Part shown: positions 37,701 to 44,929 of the stretch, piece after piece
Position numbering within the stretch: position 1 is the first letter of the stretch
Layout of the letters: the number at the start of each line of letters is the position of its first letter
Assembly (NCBI GenBank): GCA_028282705.1
Contig: JANQHI010000082.1
Coordinates: 1-61,133, forward strand
Reading direction: 5' to 3'
Source: Prolixibacteraceae bacterium
Lineage (GTDB): Bacteria; Bacteroidota; Bacteroidia; Bacteroidales; Prolixibacteraceae
Length of the DNA: 61,133 nt
Program-made: the position numbers and the translations under genes
Notes under the pieces: generated by a model
What the model was told of the DNA's origin: nothing
What the model saw: only the letters and a program-made list of their open reading frames with translations
The model's database searches: none

Positions 37701-37867
37701 TCTGTAATGGTCCCGTTAGCTGTACCTTTTACAACAATAGACACTCCAGGTAATGTCTCATTATCCGAGTCAGATACCTTTCCGTTTATTGTGCGTTCTT
37801 GTGCTAGAGCTGTCAAATTAATTGACAACAAAAACAACATAAAGAAAAAACACAGATATTTTTTCAT
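34790..37867 (-). CDS. SusC-type TonB-dependent transporter of the mannan PUL
   Basis: 1025 residues from the ATG at 37867 (MKKYLCFFFMLFLLSIN), which gives a signal peptide ending TALAQ. A longer TTG-started reading upstream would cover the promoter. The CarboxypepD_reg domain (about 25-105) has GKVSDSDNETLPGVSIVVKG, then DEVVVVGYGTMRKSDLTGS, the plug (about 115-230, with EILKDASATAIYGSRGANGV) and the barrel. There is no STN domain, so, unlike the neighbouring locus, it should not signal through FecR. Regulation fits the divergent AraC gene. Confidence 0.95.
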   Translation of the reverse strand: MKKYLCFFFMLFLLSINLTALAQERTINGKVSDSDNETLPGVSIVVKGTANGTITDSNGNFQLDVSYQDQVLVFSFVGFETQEVNIEGRNVINVTLATSMKDIDEVVVVGYGTMRKSDLTGSVARVGGDDLQKIATPDAIQSLQGKISGVDITANSGEPGSGVRIRVRGIGSWNNSNPIYIIDGFAVGDASSVEPSNIESIEILKDASATAIYGSRGANGVVLITTKSGSKKGAVVEASAYAGVQYTNSLVDMVDATNFAKLRIEAFENDGKLSLIPADEKAILDYVIANNLKGTDWQDELLNPAPIQNYNVSIRGGTEKSSYNIGATYFSQEGLVDYSGMDKIFSWVNNSYQLSEKISFDVNLSYTYFKKNNHNNNAYSGALPISLRMDPITPAWDGYTNNYGARFMGGVVSIAPSLAVDEAKYNVREGNKILSNVSFKIDDLFTKGLSLNTMYGADLNFNNRSNVLPEYWLAPDQKRDQSYIYNYRFQSYNWQVNGYLNYVKSFGAHSVNAMVGAEAQGFNAKWMDATGYDVPYIEALMYLDNARNKETLDIGGSASESTLASFFSRVNYNYNNRYMVTAIMRADGSSKFLGDNKWGYFPSAAVAWNISEESFMQDLSFVDQLKLRLGWGQVGNAASVGNYDYATTMTTGYTYVFGENETIVDGAKAAVLSNEEIKWETSEQLNVGLDAAIFEQKLNITLDYFDKKTKDLQLSKPIPDYVGMGRPTVNAGTMRNYGLELALGWNDAKGGFKYSINLTGSMIKNEVTDLAGGDPIYGGSVFKQGSTTRTIEGMEFAHFYGLKTDGIFNNQAEWDNYTWTDPETNETKAIQPKAKPGDVKFVDLNNDGKIDGSDRTYLGSAFPDFTGSLNINMAYKGFDLQVFVFASFGGEIANGMNYNIQSSAILSNYHTDRLDRWTEDSPNGNVARMTSSDANGNKQFSDLDIEDGSYVRLRNVQLGYTFNKNMVGKLGISKLRVYVSGDNLVTFTDYSGWNPEIAGGGLNGGVDYATYPIPSILTGGINITF

Positions 37868-38229
37868 AAGATTTCTGTTTTGATCGTATAAATTAATAAT
37901 TAGCAAAACTTTATTTCCGAAAATAAACCACTTGCCAAAAGTATGGTGAAAAAAAAGGCTTAACAAGTATTAATTAATCAATGATATATACTTTTCTATC
38001 ATTACATATTTCATCTCTCATTTTAGGTGGAAAGAGTATCCAAAAGACACACATTTGCCTTAAAATATTCATAAACAGCCAACTATGACAGTTATCATAT
38101 ACTCCCATGCAATTAATATTATATACAAAATTTTACTATTCTATTTAAAAGAGTAGTTTTTATGGTTTAATTTATATTATTTTATACCCTACAATTGTAT
38201 TTTTTTATCATTTACATTGATAGTTATTT
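37868..38229. promoter_or_regulatory. Divergent intergenic region between mannan susC and AraC gene
   Basis: 362 bases without a gene, very AT-rich. It holds the susC promoter at 37936-37966. I could not find a matching TTG/TAnnTTTG pair for the AraC gene or a clear inverted repeat for AraC binding. The rest is unexplained. Confidence 0.5.
37936..37966 (-). promoter_or_regulatory. Bacteroidota sigma-A promoter of the mannan operon
   Basis: On the minus strand TTG (37964-37966), 20 bases, then TACTTTTG (37936-37943), an exact consensus match. The transcript should start near 37930, giving a leader of about 60 bases before the susC ATG at 37867. It drives the nine-gene operon down to the sulfatase. 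Confidence 0.7.
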
Positions 38230-39108
38230 ATGAAAAATCATATTCACAGAGAAATTACCCCTTTAAAAAATAATGACTGTTTTCTGGTTTTTGACCGCCA
38301 AAGGCATGCTTTTACATTCCCTATCCACTTTCATCCTGAATATGAAATCAATTACATTTATAATGCTCCAGGAGGAAGGCGTGTTGTTGGAGACCACATA
38401 GGAACCATTGGAAAGCATGAATTGGTAATGGTTGGCCCAAACTTGTACCATGGATGGGAAAATTACCAAAATACCACAACTGAACTTTTACATGAAATTA
38501 CTATCCAGTTTCCACGTGATTTATTCACCAATGATTTCCTGGATAAAAATATTTTAAAGCCTATCCGTGAATTATTCAATAATGCAAATCGTGGAATTTT
38601 ATTTTCAGAAGATACTTCAAAAAAGGTTGAAGCAAAGTTATTCTCATTGAGCCAGAAAAGAGGTTTTGACAGTTTCCTGGAATTCCAGTCATTGCTTTAT
38701 GACCTGGCCATATCACGTGACCAGCAAATGCTTACCAATATGTCATTTTTGCGCCAAAATGATTTCTATAACAGTGAAAAAATAGAAAAAGTATACAACC
38801 ACGTAAAAGACAATTTCAATAAAAAGATCAAGCTTGAAGAAGCAGCAGCAATTGTGAACATGTCTGTTATTTCATTTAGTAGGTTGATAAAACAGAGGAC
38901 AGGGAAATCTTTTGTTGATTTTGTAAATGAAATACGTCTGGGGTATGCAACACGTTGGCTCATTGAAACCAATAAAAGCATTTCTGAAATATGTTTTGAC
39001 TCTGGGTTCAACAACATTGCAAATTTCAACAGGATATTTAAAAAAAGGCAGGGTTGTACCCCTTCTGAGTTTAGGATAAACTTTAAAGGGACAAGGAATG
39101 TTTTTTAG
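38230..39108 (+). CDS. AraC family transcriptional regulator with cupin-like sensor
   Basis: 292 residues. The N-terminal part (about 15-130) is an AraC cupin-like ligand domain: FTFPIHFHPEYEINYIYNAP, then GKHELVMVGPNLYHGWENY. The C-terminal DNA-binding domain (about 185-288) has two helix-turn-helix motifs: KLEEAAAIVNMSVISFSRL with TGKSFVDFVNEIRLGYA, and ISEICFDSGFNNIANFNRI with KRQGCTPSEFR. It is divergent from the mannan susC across 362 bases, so it most likely controls the mannan operon in response to a mannan sugar. The ligand is not readable. Confidence 0.94.
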   Translation: MKNHIHREITPLKNNDCFLVFDRQRHAFTFPIHFHPEYEINYIYNAPGGRRVVGDHIGTIGKHELVMVGPNLYHGWENYQNTTTELLHEITIQFPRDLFTNDFLDKNILKPIRELFNNANRGILFSEDTSKKVEAKLFSLSQKRGFDSFLEFQSLLYDLAISRDQQMLTNMSFLRQNDFYNSEKIEKVYNHVKDNFNKKIKLEEAAAIVNMSVISFSRLIKQRTGKSFVDFVNEIRLGYATRWLIETNKSISEICFDSGFNNIANFNRIFKKRQGCTPSEFRINFKGTRNVF

Positions 39109-39182
39109 CTTTGGCAGCATATGCATGAAAAAAAAGCTGCTTCTCAAATTAATGAAAAGCAACCCTGTTTCACCTAACTAAT

Positions 39183-39217
39183 AACCTGAGCTTGACATTT
39201 TAAGTTGAGCTCAGGTT
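39183..39217. terminator. Strong inverted repeat between convergent AraC and GH13 genes
   Basis: AACCTGAGCT (39183-39192) and AGCTCAGGTT (39208-39217) pair perfectly. Four more bases can pair with wobbles around a 7-base loop. It sits between two convergent gene ends (39108 and 39252), so it probably helps stop both transcripts, though neither side has a long T tract. Confidence 0.5.
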
Positions 39218-39251
39218 AATGCCTAACTTTTGCCCTTTGGCACGTTTTATA

Positions 39252-40613
39252 TTATTTTCTCACATAGGCCCTATAATCCCATGGCCCTATTTCAAAGTTT
39301 GTTTCAGATGATATGCTTATATCTTTTCCTGTAAAAAATCCTTTTGCCTGAAATGGGCTTTCCAAATGAATTGTTCCTTTTACTGGTTCTCCTGTAAAGT
39401 TGATCAAAACCAACACTTTGTTTTCCCCTTTTTCACGCTGATAGGCCATTAAACTTTCAGGGTTGGATGTTTCAATGAGTTTAAAACTACCACCTGCAGA
39501 ACCATTCCATAGTGCAGGGTTTTCAGTTTTCAGGGCAACCAGTTTCTTGTAAAATTCCTGCTTACTTAAATCTGACCAGTCAATTTCATCTTTTTCAAAA
39601 AATTCCAGCCTTTTGTTTAAGCCTGCTTCCTGGCCACTGTGTATCAGAGGTATCCCAGGAACGGTAAAACTAAATACTGCAAAAGCATCCCCAGCATCCC
39701 CCATCCTTTCTTCAATGGTGCCAGCCCATGAGTTTTCATCATGGTTGGTTATAAACTGCATGGGGAATGAACCTTCAGGGTATTTCCCTTTTGAGCGCTC
39801 AAAATAATCCAGTAAATCCAACACATTTTTTTCACCTTTGGCAACTTCATTCATAATGTGGTGCAGCTCCCAGGCATAATTTGAGTGGAAAGCTTTTTCC
39901 AGGAAACCAGGATGGTCTTCATCTTCAGCAAGCATGTATACTGGTTTTATGGAATCAAAAGAAGCCCTTGCACTTTCCCAGAAATCTTGGGGTACACCCC
40001 AAGCAACATCACACCTGAAGCCATCAATATTGGTTTCTTCCAGCCAAAAGTCCATGGCATCAACCATGGCTTTCCTCATGGTTGCTTGGCCAAAATCAAG
40101 GTCAGCCACATCAGACCAATCAGGCACTGGTGAAACAATAGCCCCTGTTGAGTCAGTGGTAAACCATTCAGGGTGCTCAAAAATCCAAGGGTTGTCCCAA
40201 CCAGTGTGGTTGGCCACCCAGTCAATCACTACTTTCATGCCCAGCTCATGTGCTTTGGCTACCAGGCTTTTAAAATCATCCATGGTGCCAAATTCTGGGT
40301 TTACCTTTTTATAATCAGCCACAGAATAGTAAGAACCTAAAGTGCCTTTCCTTTTTATTTCAGAAATAGGGTGTATGGGCATCAACCAAAGGATATCAAC
40401 ACCAAGTTCTTTTAATCTTGGTAGGTGTTTGGCAAAAGCATTGAATGTCCCTTCAGGGGTGTATTGCCTGATGTTTACTTCATAAAGTACTGCATCATTG
40501 ATCCATTCTGTTGATGTATCAGTGTTATTTGTTTTTTCATTGGTACTTGGTGCACAAGCTATTATTTGCAATGCAATTATTAATGCAATACAAATTTTAA
40601 TTATATGATTCAT
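39252..40613 (-). CDS. GH13 alpha-amylase family lipoprotein
   Basis: 453 residues. The lipobox is QIIAC (Cys20). The GH13 barrel begins WINDAVLYEVNIRQYTPEG (about 37-55) and shows region I DWVANHTGWDNPW, the nucleophile Asp202 in DGFRCDVAWG, the acid Glu230 in MLAEDED and Asp292 in ITNHDENSW. A short C-terminal beta domain ends the protein. It is compact like periplasmic alpha-amylases or alpha-glucosidases of Bacteroidota maltose loci. It lies 97 bases after the other GH13 gene with a palindrome between them, as the last gene of the LacI-linked operon. Substrate specificity is not readable. Confidence 0.93.
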   Translation of the reverse strand: MNHIIKICIALIIALQIIACAPSTNEKTNNTDTSTEWINDAVLYEVNIRQYTPEGTFNAFAKHLPRLKELGVDILWLMPIHPISEIKRKGTLGSYYSVADYKKVNPEFGTMDDFKSLVAKAHELGMKVVIDWVANHTGWDNPWIFEHPEWFTTDSTGAIVSPVPDWSDVADLDFGQATMRKAMVDAMDFWLEETNIDGFRCDVAWGVPQDFWESARASFDSIKPVYMLAEDEDHPGFLEKAFHSNYAWELHHIMNEVAKGEKNVLDLLDYFERSKGKYPEGSFPMQFITNHDENSWAGTIEERMGDAGDAFAVFSFTVPGIPLIHSGQEAGLNKRLEFFEKDEIDWSDLSKQEFYKKLVALKTENPALWNGSAGGSFKLIETSNPESLMAYQREKGENKVLVLINFTGEPVKGTIHLESPFQAKGFFTGKDISISSETNFEIGPWDYRAYVRK

Positions 40614-40661
40614 CTTTTACTATTTTTAGTTTTTATAAAATCCTGCACACACCCTTTTATT

Positions 40662-40686
40662 CCCCAAGGGGAACCCCCTATTGGGG
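40662..40686. repeat. G/C-rich palindrome between the two GH13 genes
   Basis: CCCCAA ... TTGGGG (outer) with GGGG ... CCCC (inner) forms a nested hairpin, unusual in this AT-rich DNA. The 11-base core CCCTATTGGGG at 40676-40686 recurs on the other strand at 7765-7775, and TTTGGGGGCTAGGG at 57351-57364 is similar to the bases after it. Perhaps an eroded intergenic palindromic repeat. Confidence 0.45.
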
Positions 40687-40710
40687 CTAGGAGTGGGATA
40701 TTTCTTTCAG

Positions 40711-42567
40711 CTATTTTAATTCAATTATCATGGATGACCTGGCAGGGATGGTTATTTCAGAAACATTGGTAAGCATTTTTCCTGAAATGATGTCTTTCCC
40801 TGAAGTTTTCCCTTTCATGATTTCATTAAATACCTCAGTATTAATAATTTTTTCAGTTTCATTTTTGTTAAGGGCAACCATTACTGTTTCATTTTCATTG
40901 TACCTAAAAAAGGCATAAACACCATCCTTGGGCACAAAATGCATCAATTTCCCATGATGGATAACTTTTTTGTTTTTCCTCCAGTTTTGTATGGTACTTA
41001 CATATGTAAGCATATCCTTTTGCCCATCAGTAATATTTTTTCCTGTAAAAGCATTTACCTGGTCACCTTCCCAGCCCCCAGGGAAATCACTCCTGATGAT
41101 GCCATGCTCATTGGTCCCTTTGTTTGACATTAATATTTCAGTGCCATAATAAATTTGTGGTATGCCACGTGTGGTCAAGAAGAATGCCATTGCCATTTTC
41201 AGCAAGTCCATATCTTCATTTACCTGGGTATAAAACCTTGACATATCATGGTTGTCAGGGAATATAACCAGGTTAAATGGGTCAGGGTATAGGAAATCAT
41301 TGGCCAATGACTCATATATGTTTATCAATCCTTTGCCCCAATCTTCTTTTGCTCTTAACCCCTCACTAACAGCACTTTGCAGGGGGAAATCCATTAGGCT
41401 TGGCAGGCTGCAATGGTAACCATCCTGGTTGTTTTTGCCCTTTTGCCAATAGGATACAATGGCTGGGTTCATGCTCCACTCCTCCCCCACAATATTAAAG
41501 TTTGGGTATTCTTCCAACAGCCTTTCAGTCCAGGTTGCCATCATGTGTTTATCAGGGTATGGCCATGTGTCTTGCCTGATGCCTTCCAAACCAGCATATT
41601 CAATCCACCAAATGCTGTTTTGGATGAGGTAAACCTCCATAAATTTGTTCCTCTGGTTTAGGTCTGGCATGGTTTCCACAAACCACCCATCAGCCATGCC
41701 TTTTTTATCTATTTCTGAAGCATATGGGTCTTGGTTTATCGTCCTCCTATGGTTGGTAATTTTATGCTCAGGATAGTTGTTTATCCAATCTTTCATGGGC
41801 ATGTCTTCCATCCACCAATGCTCTGACCCACAGTGGTTGAAAATCATGTCCATAATGAGTTTCATCCCTCTTTTATCCAGCTCCTCATTTAGCTCAAGGT
41901 ATTCTTCATTGCTGCCATACCTTGCATCTACTTTATAAAAATCAGTAGTTGAATAGCCATGGTATGAAGATTTTACCATGTTATTTTCAAGCACTGGGTT
42001 TAGCCAAACTGCAGTAAACCCCAACCCTTGTATATAATCCAGGTTGTTAATAATCCCTCTTAGGTCGCCCCCATGCCTTCCAAGGTGGTATTCCCTATTT
42101 GGTTGTTCTTTCATCCCTTCAACAGCATCATTGCCAGGGTCACCATTGGCAAACCTGTCTGGTGTGATCAGGTAAATAACATCAGAAGTATTAAACCCTT
42201 GCCTTTCAGCAGACCCTTTCTCCCTCTTTTTCAATTCATATGTGTATGAATAAAGTGCCTTACCATTTTTGTTAAATTTTATATCGAAAGTACCTGAGGC
42301 AGCTTTGGGTGTAATGTGAAGGTCAATAAACAGGTAATTAGGGTTTTCAACATTAGTTATTGCTTTCAGTTCAACTCCCTCATAATCAAAGCTAATATCA
42401 GTTGATGCTATTCCTTCACCATGAACCATAAGCTGCAATTCAGGGTTGTTCATCCCAACCCACCAAAACAGTGGTTCTACCCTTAATTTCCCCTTTTCAG
42501 ATGCTAAAGAAATGAATCCTATGGCTAGTATTAAACCTATTAAAATTAATCTCTTAATATTCTTCAT
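40711..42567 (-). CDS. GH13 neopullulanase/cyclomaltodextrinase-like enzyme
   Basis: 618 residues with a signal peptide (about 1-22). Residues 27-115 are the cyclomaltodextrinase N-terminal beta domain (LRVEPLFWWVGMNNPELQLM). The barrel starts near 128 (VIYLITPDRFANGDPGND) and carries Asp333 in LEGIRQDTWPY, Glu362 in NIVGEEWS and Asp441 in FPDNHDMSRF, then a C-terminal beta domain. The layout resembles SusA-type neopullulanases of the periplasm, which cut imported malto-oligosaccharides and pullulan-like pieces. It overlaps the end of the GH65 gene by four bases (ATGA), so translation is coupled. Confidence 0.93.
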   Translation of the reverse strand: MKNIKRLILIGLILAIGFISLASEKGKLRVEPLFWWVGMNNPELQLMVHGEGIASTDISFDYEGVELKAITNVENPNYLFIDLHITPKAASGTFDIKFNKNGKALYSYTYELKKREKGSAERQGFNTSDVIYLITPDRFANGDPGNDAVEGMKEQPNREYHLGRHGGDLRGIINNLDYIQGLGFTAVWLNPVLENNMVKSSYHGYSTTDFYKVDARYGSNEEYLELNEELDKRGMKLIMDMIFNHCGSEHWWMEDMPMKDWINNYPEHKITNHRRTINQDPYASEIDKKGMADGWFVETMPDLNQRNKFMEVYLIQNSIWWIEYAGLEGIRQDTWPYPDKHMMATWTERLLEEYPNFNIVGEEWSMNPAIVSYWQKGKNNQDGYHCSLPSLMDFPLQSAVSEGLRAKEDWGKGLINIYESLANDFLYPDPFNLVIFPDNHDMSRFYTQVNEDMDLLKMAMAFFLTTRGIPQIYYGTEILMSNKGTNEHGIIRSDFPGGWEGDQVNAFTGKNITDGQKDMLTYVSTIQNWRKNKKVIHHGKLMHFVPKDGVYAFFRYNENETVMVALNKNETEKIINTEVFNEIMKGKTSGKDIISGKMLTNVSEITIPARSSMIIELK

Positions 42568-44888
42568 GATACATTTTGTTTTTCCCGTTTAAAGTTTTTT
42601 ACCTCATTAGCTGCCAGTTTTTGTTCTTTACCCCATACTTCCACTTGTATTTCCACATCAGAATGGTTTTCAATTTTGAACGTGTTCCTGCCTTTTATTA
42701 CTTCCAGGTGGGCACCCATAAAATCGACACGGAATGAATAGGATTTCCATTTTTTAGGGAGAAAAGGGTTAAAAATTAGCTTGCCATTAACTGCCCTAAG
42801 ACCACCAAAGCCTATAACAAAAGCCATCCAAGTGCCTCCCATTGAGGTTATGTGAAGCCCATCATCAGTATCATTGTTGTAATCATCAAGGTCGAGCCTA
42901 GCTGTCCTGAGGTACAATTGGTAAGCTTTTTCAAAATACCCAATTTTAGCTGCTAATATGGTATGCACACAGGGTGATAATGAAGATTCGTGCACTGTAA
43001 TGGGTTCATAAAAATCAAAATGCCTTTTAAGGAAACTTTTTGAAAAATCGCCCTCAAACCAAAACAGGCTTTGCATAACATCTGCTTGCTTGATATAACA
43101 TGAGCGCAAAATCCTATCCCAAGACCAATGTTGGTGGATTGGGGTTTCATTGTTATCAATTTCAGAAACAGGTTTGATCTCTTTATCCAAAAAACCATCC
43201 TGCTGCAAATAAATATTCCTATTATCATCAAAAGGGAAGTACATTTTTTCTACAATTTCCTTCCAATGGTTTGTTTCCAAAAGTTCATTAAACTCCCATT
43301 TCCTTGACAGCTCTGAATACAAATAGGGATGCTCTTTTTTCATGTATTCAATCACTTCCATTGTGTACTTCAATGTCCATGAAGCCATGTAATTTGTATG
43401 GAAATTATTATTCACATTATTTTCATACTCATTGGGGCCAGTTACCCCAAGCATTACATAGCTTTGTTTTTCATCTGACCAATTAACCCTCTGTGCCCAA
43501 AACCTGCTTATTGCCAGCAGGACTTCAAAACCATAGGGTGCCAGGTGCTCTTTGTCTCCTGTATAATTTACATAATTCCAAATGGCATAAGCAATTGCCC
43601 CATTCCTATGGATTTCCTCAAAAGTGATTTCCCATTCATTGTGGCATTCTTTCCCATTAACTGTAACCATGGGATAAAGGGCTGCCCCATTTTTAAACCC
43701 CAGGTTCTCTGCGTTTTCAATGGCCTTCCCCAAATGTTTGTAACGATAAAGCAGCAAGTTTTTAGAAACCTCTTGTGGGGATGTGCTTAAATAAAATGGC
43801 AAGCAAAACCCTTCAGTATCCCAGTAAGTAACGCCTCCATACTTTTCTCCTGTAAACCCCTTTGGACCAATATTTAAGCGGTCATCATCCCCTGTATATG
43901 TTTGGTTTAACTGAAAAATATTGAACCTTATACCTTGCTGGGCTGCTACATCCCCTTCTATTTTAATATCACTTCTTTCCCAAATACTATCCCACTTTTT
44001 TTGATGCCTTTGAAATAATCCTGAGTATCCTTTTTTAACAGCATTGTCCAGTATTAGTAAAGTATCTTTTTGAATGGATTGTTTTTCGTGGTTTAAAGAA
44101 GATGTAATGGCTACAATTTTCTCAATAACTACCTCTTCCCCTTCCTTGGCATTGCAACTAACTTTTCCTTCAATATATTTTTCTTTTGAAAAATTTTCAA
44201 TATTGGTTATAGCCTGCTTCCCTTTTTTTACCTGAAACCTCATTGCAGCACAAGCCACAAAACGTGTTTTTAATGTCTCCAGTGTTAGAAAACCACTGTC
44301 TTCCCTGATCTGCTGATCCACTTTTTTCCAGAATTTTTCTTTGTAATTGGAATCTTCATTAAAAACATCACCATCCAGGTAAGAGGCTATTTTTAAATTT
44401 CCTGAAAAATTGATTGGTTTTATTTTGTACTGTAATGCCCCAATATCAGGATTATCCATACTTAGGAAACGTGAAGCCTTAATTTCAAGCTGTTTGCCAG
44501 ATTTTAACCCTACCTTGAAATTACGTTTTAGTACCCCCTGTTTCATATCAAGTTCACGCCTGAAAGAAAGGATTTTTGCGGCAGCAAGGTCTAGCTCTTC
44601 ATCTTCAACATGGATGTTGACACCAATCCAGTTAACTGAATTTATAACTTTTGCGAAATATTCAGGATACCCATTTTTCCACCAGCCAACCCTGGTCTTA
44701 TCAGGGTAATAAACACCTGCAATATAACTCCCCCTAAGTGAGTCGCCACTGTATGCCTCTTCAAAATTTGCCCTTTGCCCTAACCTTCCATTTCCTATGC
44801 TAAAGATGCTTTCAGAAATCCGGTTATAATTAGGATCAAACCCCTCTTCAATTATTTTCCATTCATGGTGTTTTATATAATCCTTCAT
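42564..44888 (-). CDS. GH65 maltose phosphorylase
   Basis: 774 residues, no signal peptide, hence cytoplasmic. The family's N-terminal beta-sandwich starts with FSIGNGRLGQRANFEE, followed by the (alpha/alpha)6 barrel. The general acid is Glu487 in GPNEYENNVNNNFH, matching the position known for the Lactobacillus enzyme. The loop ECHNEWEITFEEIHRNGAIA (about 414-433) carries the His-Asn-Glu typical of maltose-type phosphorylases rather than kojibiose or trehalose types. The reaction is maltose plus phosphate to beta-glucose 1-phosphate plus glucose. It sits between the transporter gene and the GH13 genes of the LacI-linked operon. Confidence 0.92.
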   Translation of the reverse strand: MKDYIKHHEWKIIEEGFDPNYNRISESIFSIGNGRLGQRANFEEAYSGDSLRGSYIAGVYYPDKTRVGWWKNGYPEYFAKVINSVNWIGVNIHVEDEELDLAAAKILSFRRELDMKQGVLKRNFKVGLKSGKQLEIKASRFLSMDNPDIGALQYKIKPINFSGNLKIASYLDGDVFNEDSNYKEKFWKKVDQQIREDSGFLTLETLKTRFVACAAMRFQVKKGKQAITNIENFSKEKYIEGKVSCNAKEGEEVVIEKIVAITSSLNHEKQSIQKDTLLILDNAVKKGYSGLFQRHQKKWDSIWERSDIKIEGDVAAQQGIRFNIFQLNQTYTGDDDRLNIGPKGFTGEKYGGVTYWDTEGFCLPFYLSTSPQEVSKNLLLYRYKHLGKAIENAENLGFKNGAALYPMVTVNGKECHNEWEITFEEIHRNGAIAYAIWNYVNYTGDKEHLAPYGFEVLLAISRFWAQRVNWSDEKQSYVMLGVTGPNEYENNVNNNFHTNYMASWTLKYTMEVIEYMKKEHPYLYSELSRKWEFNELLETNHWKEIVEKMYFPFDDNRNIYLQQDGFLDKEIKPVSEIDNNETPIHQHWSWDRILRSCYIKQADVMQSLFWFEGDFSKSFLKRHFDFYEPITVHESSLSPCVHTILAAKIGYFEKAYQLYLRTARLDLDDYNNDTDDGLHITSMGGTWMAFVIGFGGLRAVNGKLIFNPFLPKKWKSYSFRVDFMGAHLEVIKGRNTFKIENHSDVEIQVEVWGKEQKLAANEVKNFKREKQNVS

Positions 44889-44929
44889 TTTAAATTTTTT
44901 TAATCTACAATTCCCAAAACCAACATCAT

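Noticed and set aside
37868-37966. TTG-started N-terminal extension of the mannan SusC
   Set aside because: It would run through the consensus promoter at 37936-37966 and puts 33 extra residues before a perfectly good signal peptide.
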